The position numbers and the translations under genes were made by a program. The notes under the pieces were generated by a model. The model had not been told where the DNA came from, searched no databases, and worked only from the letters and a program-made list of their open reading frames with translations. A stretch of 25,947 nucleotides of DNA from a virus. The stretch is taken from positions 1 through 25,947 of IMG/VR virus record IMGVR_UViG_3300046167_000224; one strand, 5' to 3'. Shown here one piece after another: positions 12,317 to 21,639 of this stretch (the first letter of the stretch is position 1; every line of letters starts with the position of its first letter).

Positions 12317-12618
12317 GTGATGAACTAATACACCTGATTAGCCTGTGGGCAATGAAGCGTGGTATACTTAACAACAGCACACCTTTAGCACAGTTTGCTA
12401 AACTTGTGTCTGAGATGGGAGAGCTAGGGGATAACATAGCCAAGCAGCGTGATGTGACTGATGACATTGGTGACTGCTTGGTGGTGTTAAACACCTTAGC
12501 AATTATGAATGACACTACCCTAGAGGAATGCCTGAAGGTAGCGTATAATGATATTAAGGATCGCAAGGGACACATGAACAGTCATGGTGTCTTTATCAAA
12601 GAGGGAGATGCAGCTTGA
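12313..12618 (+). CDS. MazG-like nucleotide pyrophosphohydrolase, 101 aa
   Basis: An all-helical protein with the MazG metal signature: EMGE (Glu34, Glu37) and DIGD (Asp51, Asp54). MazG enzymes hydrolyse dNTPs or related nucleotides; in phages they may remove modified or damaged nucleotides, or alter the host alarmone pool. The first acidic residue of the second motif is Asp rather than the usual Glu, which is acceptable in this group. The length (101) fits the phage MazG type. It shares overlaps with both neighbours and lies directly ahead of nrdB, so it belongs to nucleotide supply. Confidence 0.75.
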   Translation: MSDELIHLISLWAMKRGILNNSTPLAQFAKLVSEMGELGDNIAKQRDVTDDIGDCLVVLNTLAIMNDTTLEECLKVAYNDIKDRKGHMNSHGVFIKEGDAA

Positions 12619-13610
12619 GTTTAAGATCAACTAGAGATTACTACAAACCGTTTGACCATCCTTGGATGTTCGACTACTACTCACAACAGAACCAGATGCA
12701 CTGGTTTCCAGAGGATGTACCTCTGCACAATGACGTTAAAGATTGGCAGACAATGACTGATGAGGAGAAGAACCTACTGACTCAGATCTTCCGTCTATTT
12801 ACACAGTCTGATGTAGATGTCAGCAATGGCTACGTTGATAGGTACATGCGTATCTTTAGAAAGCCTGAAGCACGTATGATGATGGGTGCATTTAACAATA
12901 TGGAGTCTATCCATCAACATGCATACAGCCTGCTGCTAGACACCGTAGGAATGCCAGAGGTAGAGTATAAGGCGTTTGCAGAGTATGAGGCTATGGCTGC
13001 TAAACATGACTATATAAACTCTGTAAAGCTTCCAGAGAAAGCTGCTACAAGCTCACTTGTGCCCGATAGACGTGCTATTGCAAAAGCCTTGGCTATCTAC
13101 TCAGGTTTTACTGAAGGACTACAACTCTTTAGTAGCTTCATCATCCTGTTAAACTTCCCAAGGTTTGGCAAGATGAAGGGCATGGGGCAGATTATTACTT
13201 ATAGTATACGTGATGAATCTCTACACGTAGAGGCAATGACTAAGCTGTTCCGGGAGTTTATTCAAGAGAATATTGACATATGGACAGACTCTTTCAAGAA
13301 AGAAATCTATAAGGCTTGCCGCCAAATGGTTGACCTAGAGGATAGGTTCTTGGATCTTGTGTTTGAACAGGGTGACATTACTGGTCTAACAAAGGAAGAG
13401 ATGAAGCAGTACATCAGGTACATTGCTGATCGTCGTTTACTACAACTAGGCTTGAAACCTAACTATGAAGTAAAAGACAATCCACTAAACTGGCTGGATG
13501 ATGTGTTAGGTGTAGAGCATCAGAACTTCTTTGAAGGCCGTGCAACTACCTACATGAAGGCTGGACTACGTGGCGATGTAGGGAAGGTTAAGTTTGCTAA
13601 TGTAGCTTGA
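12615..13610 (+). CDS. nrdB: Ribonucleotide reductase class Ia small subunit, 331 aa
   Basis: Holds the diiron-tyrosyl radical that drives NrdA. Iron ligands and radical are present: Asp66 or Asp68, Glu97 and His100 (ESIH), Tyr104 (radical, HAY), Glu167, Glu201 and His204 (DESLH). The order matches E. coli NrdB. The start is a TTG at 12615 overlapping the MazG stop, with GGGAG upstream; no ATG gives a better start. The gene is intact and ends 8 bp before a terminator. It is separated from nrdA by four small genes, a layout unlike bacterial nrdAB. Confidence 0.95.
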   Translation: MSLRSTRDYYKPFDHPWMFDYYSQQNQMHWFPEDVPLHNDVKDWQTMTDEEKNLLTQIFRLFTQSDVDVSNGYVDRYMRIFRKPEARMMMGAFNNMESIHQHAYSLLLDTVGMPEVEYKAFAEYEAMAAKHDYINSVKLPEKAATSSLVPDRRAIAKALAIYSGFTEGLQLFSSFIILLNFPRFGKMKGMGQIITYSIRDESLHVEAMTKLFREFIQENIDIWTDSFKKEIYKACRQMVDLEDRFLDLVFEQGDITGLTKEEMKQYIRYIADRRLLQLGLKPNYEVKDNPLNWLDDVLGVEHQNFFEGRATTYMKAGLRGDVGKVKFANVA

Positions 13611-13618
13611 GAAGACTT

Positions 13619-13642
13619 GGGGGCGCAATGCCCCCTTTTCTT
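13619..13642 (+). terminator. Rho-independent terminator between convergent operons
   Basis: GGGGGC, GCAAT loop, GCCCCC, then TTTTCTT. It ends the plus-strand operon 9 nt after nrdB. Its T-tract touches the stop of the convergent minus-strand gene at 13641. On the minus strand the stem lacks a clear T-tract, so it works mainly for the plus strand. Confidence 0.9.
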
Positions 13643-16600
13643 AAAGTCCAGTGAGTACCTTGTTCTTAGCTTCTTCTTCATCAATGCGTTCTTGTCTTTT
13701 CTCCATGCCTCCACCAAGGAATGTGTAGTATAGTTTACCCAGTACGCCTACATTCTTTAACGCTCTCTCAACCTCATCGTTATCCAGAGATTTTGTTTTT
13801 GCAACCTCTACTAATGCTGTACCAACATCATCTATTACGTTTAGAGCAGGAGGAGTAAATGTTGCAGAGATAGCCTCTCCTAACTTACCTTCACTTATGT
13901 ATCTATCAACAAGATAGCGGTTTAGGAAAGTTGTAGCCATTAAAGTATTGATAAAGTTATCTGTGTAGTTGCTCGGCGTAAGTGCTCTTGAGTCTCCGCC
14001 TGATAAGTAGTAGTCTCTTAATGTACCTACTGCAGCATTGCCTAAACCAACAGTTCCTGCATACCTAGCAAGATCACGCAGTCCTTCTAATCTTGTCTCT
14101 TTATCCTTTGACTGCATCTTAGCTATGCTCCTGTTTCTCACAAGATCTAGCTGCTTAATCATATAACTTTTTAAGCTATAGAATATACGGCCATTAGGAT
14201 TCTTCAAGTATGCTTCAGGCATCTCTGTTAAAGTTACAGGCTGAACATCCGTTAAGTCATTCCAAACTAAAGTCTTAACTCTATCTGTTATCTTTCCGCT
14301 TTGAAGCTCCTGTGTAAGTTTGCTTATGTCTCCTCCAAACACATCGCCCCATTGCTTCTCAAGTTTACGTCTTCCTTCTGGAGTAGCTGACATCTGCCGG
14401 TATTTACGCAAAGAAGAATTAATAAGAGCGTTTTTACCTACCTTGTCCATAAACTTAAAACCTGAAAGTCTAAGAGTAGTATCCATAGCTTTACTAAAGC
14501 CGCCACCACTGTTCATCTCAGCAGCTACGTTATCAATAACACCTAACTCTTCAGCAGTCAGTTGTTTTTTACCCATCAAAGAAGCAAACGTGTTCTTAAG
14601 TCCGTTTAAGTAAACCGCACTACCTACGTCTCCTAACTGAACTAAAGCAGAGTCTAGCTGAGCCAGTAAAGCTATGTACTGTAAGTCTCTACCTTTAGCA
14701 ATAGTATCATTCATCTTTAGGTCTTCACCTTCAAACCTAGCGTTAATAAGGTCTGTAAGCTCATCCACCTGCTTCTGTGGTAGGTCTTCCGTTAGCTCAC
14801 GTATCAGTGATCCAGCAGAGTTACGGTAGTCTAAGTCCTCGCTGCCTTCTCTCTTCATGCCGTTTTTACCAAAGAACCTACGCTTCTCAATCTCACGTAT
14901 AGACTTGTTAACGTACATCTGCAAGGACTCAGGAGCAGAGTGGTAGAACCTTTGCAAGTTTTCTTCTAGATATGGGATCTTACGTGAACTAGTTAAACGC
15001 TTCAGTCCTTTAGGTGTCGGCCTGTAACCCATAAGAACTTTGTTTATGATGTCATCTTTCTGTGCAAGAGTAAGCTCATAGTCATCCTTGCTTTTTAACT
15101 TTGCTATTCTTAATCTTTCAGCTTCTAAGGCTTGACTGATATAGCTCTTGGTCTTAGAGCCTATAGCCATCATTAATCCTTCACGATCCTTTACAAACCG
15201 TGGGAAGAAGTCATCAAGATACTTAACGTCTATGCCAGATTCTTCTAGTTCTTTGAATAAGTTGTCCAGAGTTGAACGTATCTTGGGTAAAGTCTTAACT
15301 ACTTCAGGAAAGTGCTCAGTAGCAATCTTCTCTGCCCTAGCGAAGTTGTTGTTCATTAAGGCATTCTCAAGACTAGCCCAGTTAGGATTACCTTCTTTAA
15401 CTTTTTTCATACCTACGTTAAAGAAATCTTGGAACTCTCTGCTTGTGTCACCAATGCGCTGTAGTGTCTTACGGTCTACTTCTCTAAGAGAAACCATTAA
15501 AGGTTTACTGAGCTTACCTATCCTAGAAGATATTGGTGCTAGTAGTGGGTCTAATTTTTTAGCTAGTAAAGACTTGGCGTACAGAGGATTCTCAATCTGC
15601 CTAACAATCTCAAATGCTTCTTCTTTAGTAGGTACTACAAAAGGTCTATCAGCATCAGCCAAAGTCCTAGTTACTTTAGCGGTGTCATATCCAAGATTAG
15701 CTTGTACTAGAGGAAGCACCTTATCCTCTGGTATTCCTTTGGTCACTAGCCTAGCTGCTTCTTCTTCCATAGCAGTCAAGGTGTTGTTAGCTGCATCAGC
15801 AGACTTCTGACTCGGAGTACGTCTATCTGCCATGTTTATGATAGAGCGTCCTGCATTTGCTAGTTTTTCTTTACTGGTTGCTATAGCAGAAGGAGCTTCT
15901 TTGAATACCTGTCCTGCTCTTGTAACAGCCACAGGTAAAGTAGCGCCTAGCACAGTATAACCAACCAGATTAGCTGCATCAAACTCATTCTTAGCAGCCT
16001 GTGAAGCAAGTCCTGACGTAAGACCTACGCCTCCACCAATAGCCAGCATAGCCTTGGTGCTTTGGCCTACAGGCAACAGAACACTAAGGTCTAAAAGTCC
16101 TTTGGTCAATGTTCCACCAACATTGGCACCAGTGCTTCTACCCCAGACTTCTTGCTTGGTTAAAGTGTCAGCATGTTCTTCTGCTACATTAGCTGCCTTG
16201 TTCTCACGAAGGCGCTGTAGTCTTTCATCGTAACTAAGACTTTGAAACTCGTCGCCTAGCCCCATCTGCATAGTAGGCAGTAGGCTACCTTCTTCAAAGC
16301 TAATTGCTACTGTAGACTGTGGGAATGCAGCGGTAAGGACTGTGTTAAAGTCCTCCGTCAAACTACTGCCTTGGTCAAAAGCTAAATGAGCTTCCTCCAT
16401 AAACGTAGGTTCTTCTACAGTTTCCTTGAGGATCTCACGCTGCGCCTCTAGCTGCTCTTGCTGTACCTGTTGTTCTCTTTCTTGTTGAAGTTTAAGCATG
16501 TCACCCACGAAGAACTCTTCATCGTTAGGCGTGTACACAGGGAAATCATCAGATGCTGTAGGGTCATAGCCAAAGTCTTGGACAGTAGCATGCCCGCCTT

Positions 16601-16685
16601 TGATAGCAAACTCCATGATCTCAACATCAGAAGTTCCTTCAGGTACTCCTGACAGTATAGTGCCGTTAGGTAGAGATACGTTCAT
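13641..16685 (-). CDS. Large internal virion / DNA-ejection protein candidate, 1014 aa
   Basis: Not recognised to family level. The start is set at 16685 (ATG, MNVSLPNGTILSG) because the longer frame from 16721 overlaps the preceding gene. Order: a short N-terminal region, a Gln/Glu coiled coil at about 63-92, a Gly/Ala-rich hydrophobic part at 187-256 that could insert into membrane, and a long charged helical remainder. A protein this long at the end of a podovirus structural operon, after two other virion-like genes, fits the internal core proteins that form the DNA ejection channel (T7 gp15/gp16). No transglycosylase motif was found. It may be a large polyvalent-type protein. Confidence 0.6.
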   Translation of the reverse strand: MNVSLPNGTILSGVPEGTSDVEIMEFAIKGGHATVQDFGYDPTASDDFPVYTPNDEEFFVGDMLKLQQEREQQVQQEQLEAQREILKETVEEPTFMEEAHLAFDQGSSLTEDFNTVLTAAFPQSTVAISFEEGSLLPTMQMGLGDEFQSLSYDERLQRLRENKAANVAEEHADTLTKQEVWGRSTGANVGGTLTKGLLDLSVLLPVGQSTKAMLAIGGGVGLTSGLASQAAKNEFDAANLVGYTVLGATLPVAVTRAGQVFKEAPSAIATSKEKLANAGRSIINMADRRTPSQKSADAANNTLTAMEEEAARLVTKGIPEDKVLPLVQANLGYDTAKVTRTLADADRPFVVPTKEEAFEIVRQIENPLYAKSLLAKKLDPLLAPISSRIGKLSKPLMVSLREVDRKTLQRIGDTSREFQDFFNVGMKKVKEGNPNWASLENALMNNNFARAEKIATEHFPEVVKTLPKIRSTLDNLFKELEESGIDVKYLDDFFPRFVKDREGLMMAIGSKTKSYISQALEAERLRIAKLKSKDDYELTLAQKDDIINKVLMGYRPTPKGLKRLTSSRKIPYLEENLQRFYHSAPESLQMYVNKSIREIEKRRFFGKNGMKREGSEDLDYRNSAGSLIRELTEDLPQKQVDELTDLINARFEGEDLKMNDTIAKGRDLQYIALLAQLDSALVQLGDVGSAVYLNGLKNTFASLMGKKQLTAEELGVIDNVAAEMNSGGGFSKAMDTTLRLSGFKFMDKVGKNALINSSLRKYRQMSATPEGRRKLEKQWGDVFGGDISKLTQELQSGKITDRVKTLVWNDLTDVQPVTLTEMPEAYLKNPNGRIFYSLKSYMIKQLDLVRNRSIAKMQSKDKETRLEGLRDLARYAGTVGLGNAAVGTLRDYYLSGGDSRALTPSNYTDNFINTLMATTFLNRYLVDRYISEGKLGEAISATFTPPALNVIDDVGTALVEVAKTKSLDNDEVERALKNVGVLGKLYYTFLGGGMEKRQERIDEEEAKNKVLTGL

Positions 16686-16689
16686 AAAA

Positions 16690-17997
16690 CTAACCTTTTT
16701 TTGGTGATGTACCCCAAGCAACTACCGGGCCGTCGTTAGTTGCAGCAGGTGCTGAAGGAGCAGCGGGTCTCTCTATAAACTCACTAAGATCAGGGACAAC
16801 AAAGCTAGATCCTCCAAAATCATACAACCCTTCTTCCGCAGACATATATTTAGAACTCATCACATCCTTAAACGCTGTTATCATTTCTTGCTGAACAGAT
16901 GTTTTATTAAGTTTAGCTCTTTCTTCAGCTATTCGCATTACTGTTACATTGAAATTAAACTGCGCAGCAGGAGGAAGCTCTGTCCAATTTTCTTTCATTA
17001 CTTCAGGCAGTAAATCTTCTGTTTCTAAAATAGTTTCAAGCGTCTTTCCTGTAGATGGCTTTATTGAAGGGACAGTAGTTGATCCTTTGATAATAGGAAA
17101 CACAGGATTCTCTGCACTTACAGGCACCCATTCTCCTCTCTCAAGAGTAGAGTACACTCCATTAATAGTGGATGTTATTTTAGCTGACCCGTCCGGCCCT
17201 ACAACAGAACCGACTTCTGGCTTGGTAGATTTAATACCGGCAGCTAAAAAAGAACCTACTTGTTTTCTATCTAAAAACCCATTCTCTACCAAAGGTCTCA
17301 GTGTTTCTATCTGCTCTGTAGATTTTAATGAATCTAAATAATCTAAAGCAGATTTCTTTTGCTTGCCTTTCTCTGCTCTACCTAGTAAAAAACTAAGTGT
17401 TCCTTGAGACATAGGTTTGGAATCTTTGCCGTACAGACTAGAAAACATATCTTGTTTTTCATATCCCAAAGAGCTTACCAGACTACGTTGCTGTTCTATA
17501 CTATCTTCGTCAATAGATTTAGCTCTACGTTGAGCAGCTAGATAACTAGACCCTTCTTGAGGACTATATGTTCCGTCTCTAACATATGCAGCTTCTTGAG
17601 TTTCTCCTATGTTTTCTAAAGCAGTAGCTACTCTTTCTATTCTGCTAACTCTACGCTGTTCTGTAGCTGCTGTCCTAGCATCACTAGCCATCTGTCTACG
17701 TAACTGTACTGCTTGCTGTCCTAGTGTATTCCTTTTGTCTGGATCTGTTTCAAACTTGAGCCTAGCTTCAATAGCTTCTAGTTGACCAGCAGCAGTAGTT
17801 CTATCTATGCCTGCTGTAGCGGATAGTATCTTTTCTTCAGGAGTCCTCATGTCAATCCCAAGCACACCACCAATGTTCCTAGCAGCTTGCTGTGCAAACG
17901 GACTTAGTGCTGGCTGACCTGTAAGTAAACCAGAAGTTCCTTGAGTAGGAGATACTTTGTAGCGATCTAATACGCCTGTTCTTTCTAAAAGTCCCAT
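16690..17997 (-). CDS. Internal virion protein candidate, 435 aa
   Basis: Not recognised. The ATG at 17997 lies 2 nt after the stop of the preceding gene. The protein is helical and charged, with repeated Gln/Arg/Glu segments in residues 60-180, a mixed region from about 240, and a Pro-rich end (RPAAPSAPAA). No membrane span or catalytic motif is visible. It lies between the 400-aa and 1014-aa proteins and probably belongs to the same inner core. Translation seems coupled in the order 400, 435, 1014 aa. Confidence 0.6.
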   Translation of the reverse strand: MGLLERTGVLDRYKVSPTQGTSGLLTGQPALSPFAQQAARNIGGVLGIDMRTPEEKILSATAGIDRTTAAGQLEAIEARLKFETDPDKRNTLGQQAVQLRRQMASDARTAATEQRRVSRIERVATALENIGETQEAAYVRDGTYSPQEGSSYLAAQRRAKSIDEDSIEQQRSLVSSLGYEKQDMFSSLYGKDSKPMSQGTLSFLLGRAEKGKQKKSALDYLDSLKSTEQIETLRPLVENGFLDRKQVGSFLAAGIKSTKPEVGSVVGPDGSAKITSTINGVYSTLERGEWVPVSAENPVFPIIKGSTTVPSIKPSTGKTLETILETEDLLPEVMKENWTELPPAAQFNFNVTVMRIAEERAKLNKTSVQQEMITAFKDVMSSKYMSAEEGLYDFGGSSFVVPDLSEFIERPAAPSAPAATNDGPVVAWGTSPKKG

Positions 17998-17999
17998 GT

Positions 18000-19202
18000 T
18001 TAACTGATTCCTAACATACTTAAAATATCGCTGCCTACGTCACCTATCTCACCAAACAAGCCACCTATGCCTGAGCTAATTCCGCCTGCTGAAGCAGCCG
18101 CTTGTTGTCCTTGAGCGCTCAGTAAAGCACTGTATATCTGTGCTATATTGGCTGCTCTAGCTTGTTCAGCACCTACAATATCCTCTAGTCCAGATACGCC
18201 TGCTTCAGTCATTAATCCAGCACCTTGTCTACGACCAAGATCAGCAAGACTAGCAAGCTGAATGCCGGGAGTTAGTGAAGCAAGTAACTGTTGCTCTGGT
18301 AAGTATTGTAACCCTAAAGCAGCACCAATGTTACCTAACTGTCCTTGCTGTAAGGAAGCAGGTAGTGCAGCAGCACCAGAGCCTAAACCAAACATACTTT
18401 GTGCAAGTCCTGCTTGTTGTAGTTGTTCTGCTTGTGCTTGTCCTAACGCACCTAGAGATGCTCTAGCCTTAGCTTCTTCCTGTGCCTGTGCTAAAGCAAA
18501 CTGCTCTGGAGAACCACCAAACTGTGCTGTACGTAGACCTGTACGTCCCTGTGAAGCTAGGCGTTCTTCCAATGCAAGCTGGGCACGTTGCTCTTCAGGC
18601 CGTTGAGTAGCTCTAATGCGCTCATAGACATCAGCTTCTCTCTGTGCCATAGGAGCCATAGCACCCGTTAGGAAGCCACCTACGCCTCCTAGAGCCTGTT
18701 CTTGGATACCTGATACATCTGGTATACCTGCGCCCATACCACCCAGTAAGGTGCCTGTGAGAGCTTGTAGCTTACGCTGTTGTTCAGCTTGCTGTGGGTC
18801 TAGTGTAGTAGCAAACCCACCTTCAGGTGTGGTACTTACGCCACCAAAGCCAGTAGAGACAGTGAAGGGTTTGAAGGCTGCTGCTTCTGCACCAGTTCTA
18901 CCAATCTCAGCCATACCTGTGGATGCTTTTTCAGCTACATCACGTAAGGAATTAAGCTCATCAATGCTAAGTCCTGCACCTATTAGTGATCCACCAGCAC
19001 CGCCTAAGAATTTACCTAATGAACCACCGAGGTTACCAAGGTTTTCAAAGAATCCTCCAAGACCTGTACCTGTACCTGTACCTGTACCCGAACCAGAAAA
19101 AGCATTCATGTAATTTGCTGCTGTAGGTGCAAGAGTAGTTCCCGGCTTTCCCATAAAAGCATTCATGTAATTTTCTGCTGTAGGTGCTAATTCTGTTGCC
19201 AT
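18000..19202 (-). CDS. Internal virion protein candidate, Gly/Ala/Gln-rich, 400 aa
   Basis: Not recognised. Residues 6-35 hold a duplicated peptide (LAPTAxNYMNAF, at 6-17 and 24-35). A Gly-Thr run follows (about 38-48, from a hexamer DNA repeat). The rest is unusually rich in Gly, Ala, Gln and Leu and has glycine-zipper-like stretches that suit a channel or pore. Small-residue-rich podovirus proteins at this place act during DNA ejection. The ATG at 19202 follows AGAGAG. The unit repeats at the N-terminus may be a processing or packaging signal; this is inference. Confidence 0.55.
   Translation of the reverse strand: MATELAPTAENYMNAFMGKPGTTLAPTAANYMNAFSGSGTGTGTGTGLGGFFENLGNLGGSLGKFLGGAGGSLIGAGLSIDELNSLRDVAEKASTGMAEIGRTGAEAAAFKPFTVSTGFGGVSTTPEGGFATTLDPQQAEQQRKLQALTGTLLGGMGAGIPDVSGIQEQALGGVGGFLTGAMAPMAQREADVYERIRATQRPEEQRAQLALEERLASQGRTGLRTAQFGGSPEQFALAQAQEEAKARASLGALGQAQAEQLQQAGLAQSMFGLGSGAAALPASLQQGQLGNIGAALGLQYLPEQQLLASLTPGIQLASLADLGRRQGAGLMTEAGVSGLEDIVGAEQARAANIAQIYSALLSAQGQQAAASAGGISSGIGGLFGEIGDVGSDILSMLGIS
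19063..19086 (-). repeat. Hexamer tandem repeat (CCTGTA x4 on the plus strand)
   Basis: Four exact copies of CCTGTA lie inside the 400-aa protein gene and encode the Gly-Thr run. Such tracts are prone to slippage and could vary in length. Confidence 0.9.
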
Positions 19203-19215
19203 CTTTATATTCTCT

Positions 19216-19443
19216 CTATGTCAATACTGTTGTTATCACGGAGGCTGCACCTGTCACCACAACAGTAACAACAAGCCAAGCCAGACGCTCCCACTTCATT
19301 GCATGGGCAGCAGCTAGTTCTTTAAGCTGCCGAAGTTCAGCAGTTGCTTCACCCCAGCGTTCACCACATTCTTTCTCATGTTGAGCTATCTTCTCTAGTG
19401 CTTCTAAAGCCAAGTCAAGTGTTTGCGTCTGATCTTGCTTCAT
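19216..19443 (-). CDS. XhlA/holin-like membrane protein, 75 aa
   Basis: Residues 1-50 are charged with a heptad-like helix (LALEALEKIAQHEKE and a second Glu-rich stretch), followed by a single span at about 54-74 and only a short tail. This layout (N-terminal coiled coil, C-terminal membrane anchor) resembles the XhlA-type lysis proteins and some holin partners. The ATG at 19443 overlaps the previous stop (TAATG). A TTG at 19449 is possible but less likely. It is 13 nt from the next gene. A lysis role is a guess from shape and from its place beside the tail genes. Confidence 0.55.
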   Translation of the reverse strand: MKQDQTQTLDLALEALEKIAQHEKECGERWGEATAELRQLKELAAAHAMKWERLAWLVVTVVVTGAASVITTVLT

Positions 19444-19736
19444 TACCAAGGTGTACCAGTTGATGTTACAGGTGCTTTCTGCTCTGCAATGTTAGCTGTA
19501 AGTGCTGCTTCAATTGCATCCTTGTCTAACTGTTCTTGAACCCACCCAAGTACCGTAGCTTCGCTAAGGTCTGCATAAGCCACAAAGCCTTCAGCAGATG
19601 CGTCAGGTGTAAAGCCTACAGTGCCATAGGAAGATGCAGAGTAATCTCCATCTACTTCAGATACTCTCCAGTGTGCAACAGTTACACCACCGTCTGATGT
19701 GTTGCGTTCAAGTGTTGATATAGTCCATGTAGCCAT
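19443..19736 (-). CDS. Tail-fibre-associated small protein (DUF7936-like), 97 aa
   Basis: The opening MATWTISTLERNTSDGGVTV is a pattern I recognise as a small phage family that follows tail fibre genes (DUF7936 type). It contains VAHWRVSEVDG and a helical second half (LSEATVLGWVQEQLDKDAI). The ATG at 19736 overlaps the fibre stop (TAATG) and the stop overlaps the next start. It is probably a structural accessory or a fibre assembly factor; the family function is not known. Confidence 0.65.
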   Translation of the reverse strand: MATWTISTLERNTSDGGVTVAHWRVSEVDGDYSASSYGTVGFTPDASAEGFVAYADLSEATVLGWVQEQLDKDAIEAALTANIAEQKAPVTSTGTPW

Positions 19737-20647
19737 TAGTTGTTCTCCAGTTGTGCCACGCGAGCGCGTAGTGATTGTATTTCTTTAACTAGCATTGGAA
19801 CCAGCTTGCTGTAGTCCACGCCCATCATTTCGTCTGAGTCAGGGTCACCACTGACAGCCTCTGGTGCAACAGTCTGTAGCTCTTGAGCAATCATGCCGTA
19901 GTCTTGATGAGTGCCGTTAACCTTCCAATCAAACTTGCGTACTTGGATAGCGTCTACTTTGCTACCTGCATCATCAGCGTCTGCAATGTTGTCTTTGAGG
20001 CGTTGGTCTGAACTGCTTGTGTAAGAGATTGTGTTAGTGCCGTCAAAGTCTATAGAACCTCGGTCAGACCCATTACAGTAAAAGCGAACAAGATCTCCTG
20101 CTGACGCATTTCTGGCAACAATCATAGATTCACCGCTAGAATCACGACTGAATATCGCGCTGTCGCCACCACGGATGCTATGTCCGTTTCCTGTAGCACC
20201 TGCTGACGTGCGCCCCACCAGCACGATGCCTGAATTATCAATACGCAGGCGTTCTTGAGGATCAGTGTCGCTTGCACCGCCACCATTTGTATAAAAACTT
20301 AATCCTGCTTTGAATCCTGCATCCCCACCGCCTGAATTTGAAGATGTAGCCTCCATCACTGTATTGATGCTTGCGTAGTTTCTTACAGCGTTTCCGTAAT
20401 CCCTACCAATAAAATTAATACCAAAACCAAACCCAGAATATGGGTACGCCACAGTGGTGCCGCCGTCAAGGGTTACATTAGAGACAATGGTATTTCTGCT
20501 TGAACTATTACCTGTTACTTGAAGTTTCGTGCTAGGCGAAGCACCAATACCGACATTTTCAGAGCTATCAATAGTAATAGCCGTGTCATTCCCGTTATCT
20601 ACAATGCTTGTACTCAGGAGTCCTCTGGATACTTGTGTTAAAGCCAT
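19736..20647 (-). CDS. Tail fibre with S74 chaperone domain, 303 aa
   Basis: A receptor-binding fibre part. Residues 1-40 (ITIDSSENVGIGASPSTKLQ) are the usual stem pattern of repeat fibres. The middle is Gly/Ser/Asn-rich beta structure. Residues 213-303 form an S74 (endosialidase-type) intramolecular chaperone: SSDQRLKDNI near 212-221 has the Ser-Asp where these domains cut themselves after trimer folding, then DYGMIAQELQ and a C-terminal helix. The ATG at 20647 follows AGGAG, 12 nt after the previous fibre's stop. The gene is intact. Confidence 0.88.
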   Translation of the reverse strand: MALTQVSRGLLSTSIVDNGNDTAITIDSSENVGIGASPSTKLQVTGNSSSRNTIVSNVTLDGGTTVAYPYSGFGFGINFIGRDYGNAVRNYASINTVMEATSSNSGGGDAGFKAGLSFYTNGGGASDTDPQERLRIDNSGIVLVGRTSAGATGNGHSIRGGDSAIFSRDSSGESMIVARNASAGDLVRFYCNGSDRGSIDFDGTNTISYTSSSDQRLKDNIADADDAGSKVDAIQVRKFDWKVNGTHQDYGMIAQELQTVAPEAVSGDPDSDEMMGVDYSKLVPMLVKEIQSLRARVAQLENN

Positions 20648-20658
20648 TATGTGTTCTC

Positions 20659-21639
20659 CTAGATTGCTGAGATGATGAAGGCGAGTAGTTCAGAGTAGCG
20701 CACACCTAAGCGTGTACGTTCTTCACCAGTTTCTTCATCAGTCCATGTGCTTGATATAAACATTGCATAGCGTCCAGCATCCAAGCCTTCAGCAGTAAAT
20801 GCGTCTTGTAGGTCTTGTGCAATGATTCCAAAGTGGATACGAGCATCATCACCGTTTTCTTCTACGCTAGACTTCCAACGGAACTTGCGTAGTAAACCTT
20901 TGGCTGCTACAGCAACACGCTGCTCTGCGTCAGACAGTGCTTCAATGTTTTGCTTCTCATTGCGGTCAGAAGTTTGAATAGTGCCATTAGTGGCGTAGAT
21001 GTCATCAAACCTAGCGCTTGGGCCACCCATATCTAAAGCGTTATCTCTGACTGTATTTGAGGAAACAGAGTGTGGCTTTATGCGATTAGCATCATCATCA
21101 AATAACAAAGCACAGTTCAGTCTTCCTATCGCAATCTCACCGTCCCAAGTAGCAATGACACCTACGGCTGAGCCGTCCTTGTAAAACCCAACAAGCTCAC
21201 CGTCGTTAGTGTTTTTGTTGACAGTAAGAGTTGGCTGACCTGAAGTGCCTGTTCTACTTATTGCAGCAAAGCCACCACCTTGAAGAGACAAACCTGTATT
21301 TGTATTGCCAACACCCACTGCGGCATCAGTAGTCCCCACCAGCAAATTGCCTGATGAGTCAATACGCATTGATTCTGCCCACGAAATGCTTGAATCAGCT
21401 GATCCGCTTGCAGCACTAAACCAACGATGTGTCCCGCCTGTCTGCTCATAGGAGTGAGCGTAGCCAGTTCCAATGCGCTTATAAGCGCCATCGTAGTAAG
21501 CGTTACTAAACACTCGAGCGTTATCGCCGCCTGAAGTTATTAAAGATGCAACACCAACTTGTAAGACTTCAGTAAATGCAGAATGCCATGCTTCTGGAAC
21601 AACACCAATACCCACGTTGCCAGAGGAGTCAATACGCAT
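20659..21639 (-). CDS. Long tail fibre, C-terminal part with S74-type domain
   Basis: This is the distal part of the long fibre that starts at 23651; two indels split it. It opens with the fibre motif MRIDSSGNVGIG and repeats it near residue 91. Residues 224-326 are a second S74-type chaperone (SDRNEKQNIEAL, HFGIIAQDLQDAF). The ATG at 21639 is an internal Met rather than a true start; no ribosome site is seen. In 21640-21788 the correct frame reads GIGTSSPNASADLHVADTSD and more, confirming one continuous gene. The rebuilt protein would have 997 residues. Confidence 0.85.
   Translation of the reverse strand: MRIDSSGNVGIGVVPEAWHSAFTEVLQVGVASLITSGGDNARVFSNAYYDGAYKRIGTGYAHSYEQTGGTHRWFSAASGSADSSISWAESMRIDSSGNLLVGTTDAAVGVGNTNTGLSLQGGGFAAISRTGTSGQPTLTVNKNTNDGELVGFYKDGSAVGVIATWDGEIAIGRLNCALLFDDDANRIKPHSVSSNTVRDNALDMGGPSARFDDIYATNGTIQTSDRNEKQNIEALSDAEQRVAVAAKGLLRKFRWKSSVEENGDDARIHFGIIAQDLQDAFTAEGLDAGRYAMFISSTWTDEETGEERTRLGVRYSELLAFIISAI

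Noticed and set aside
15148-15810. 220-aa open frame opposite the 1014-aa gene
   Set aside because: No ribosome site and no recognisable domain; the opposite strand has a long continuous gene.
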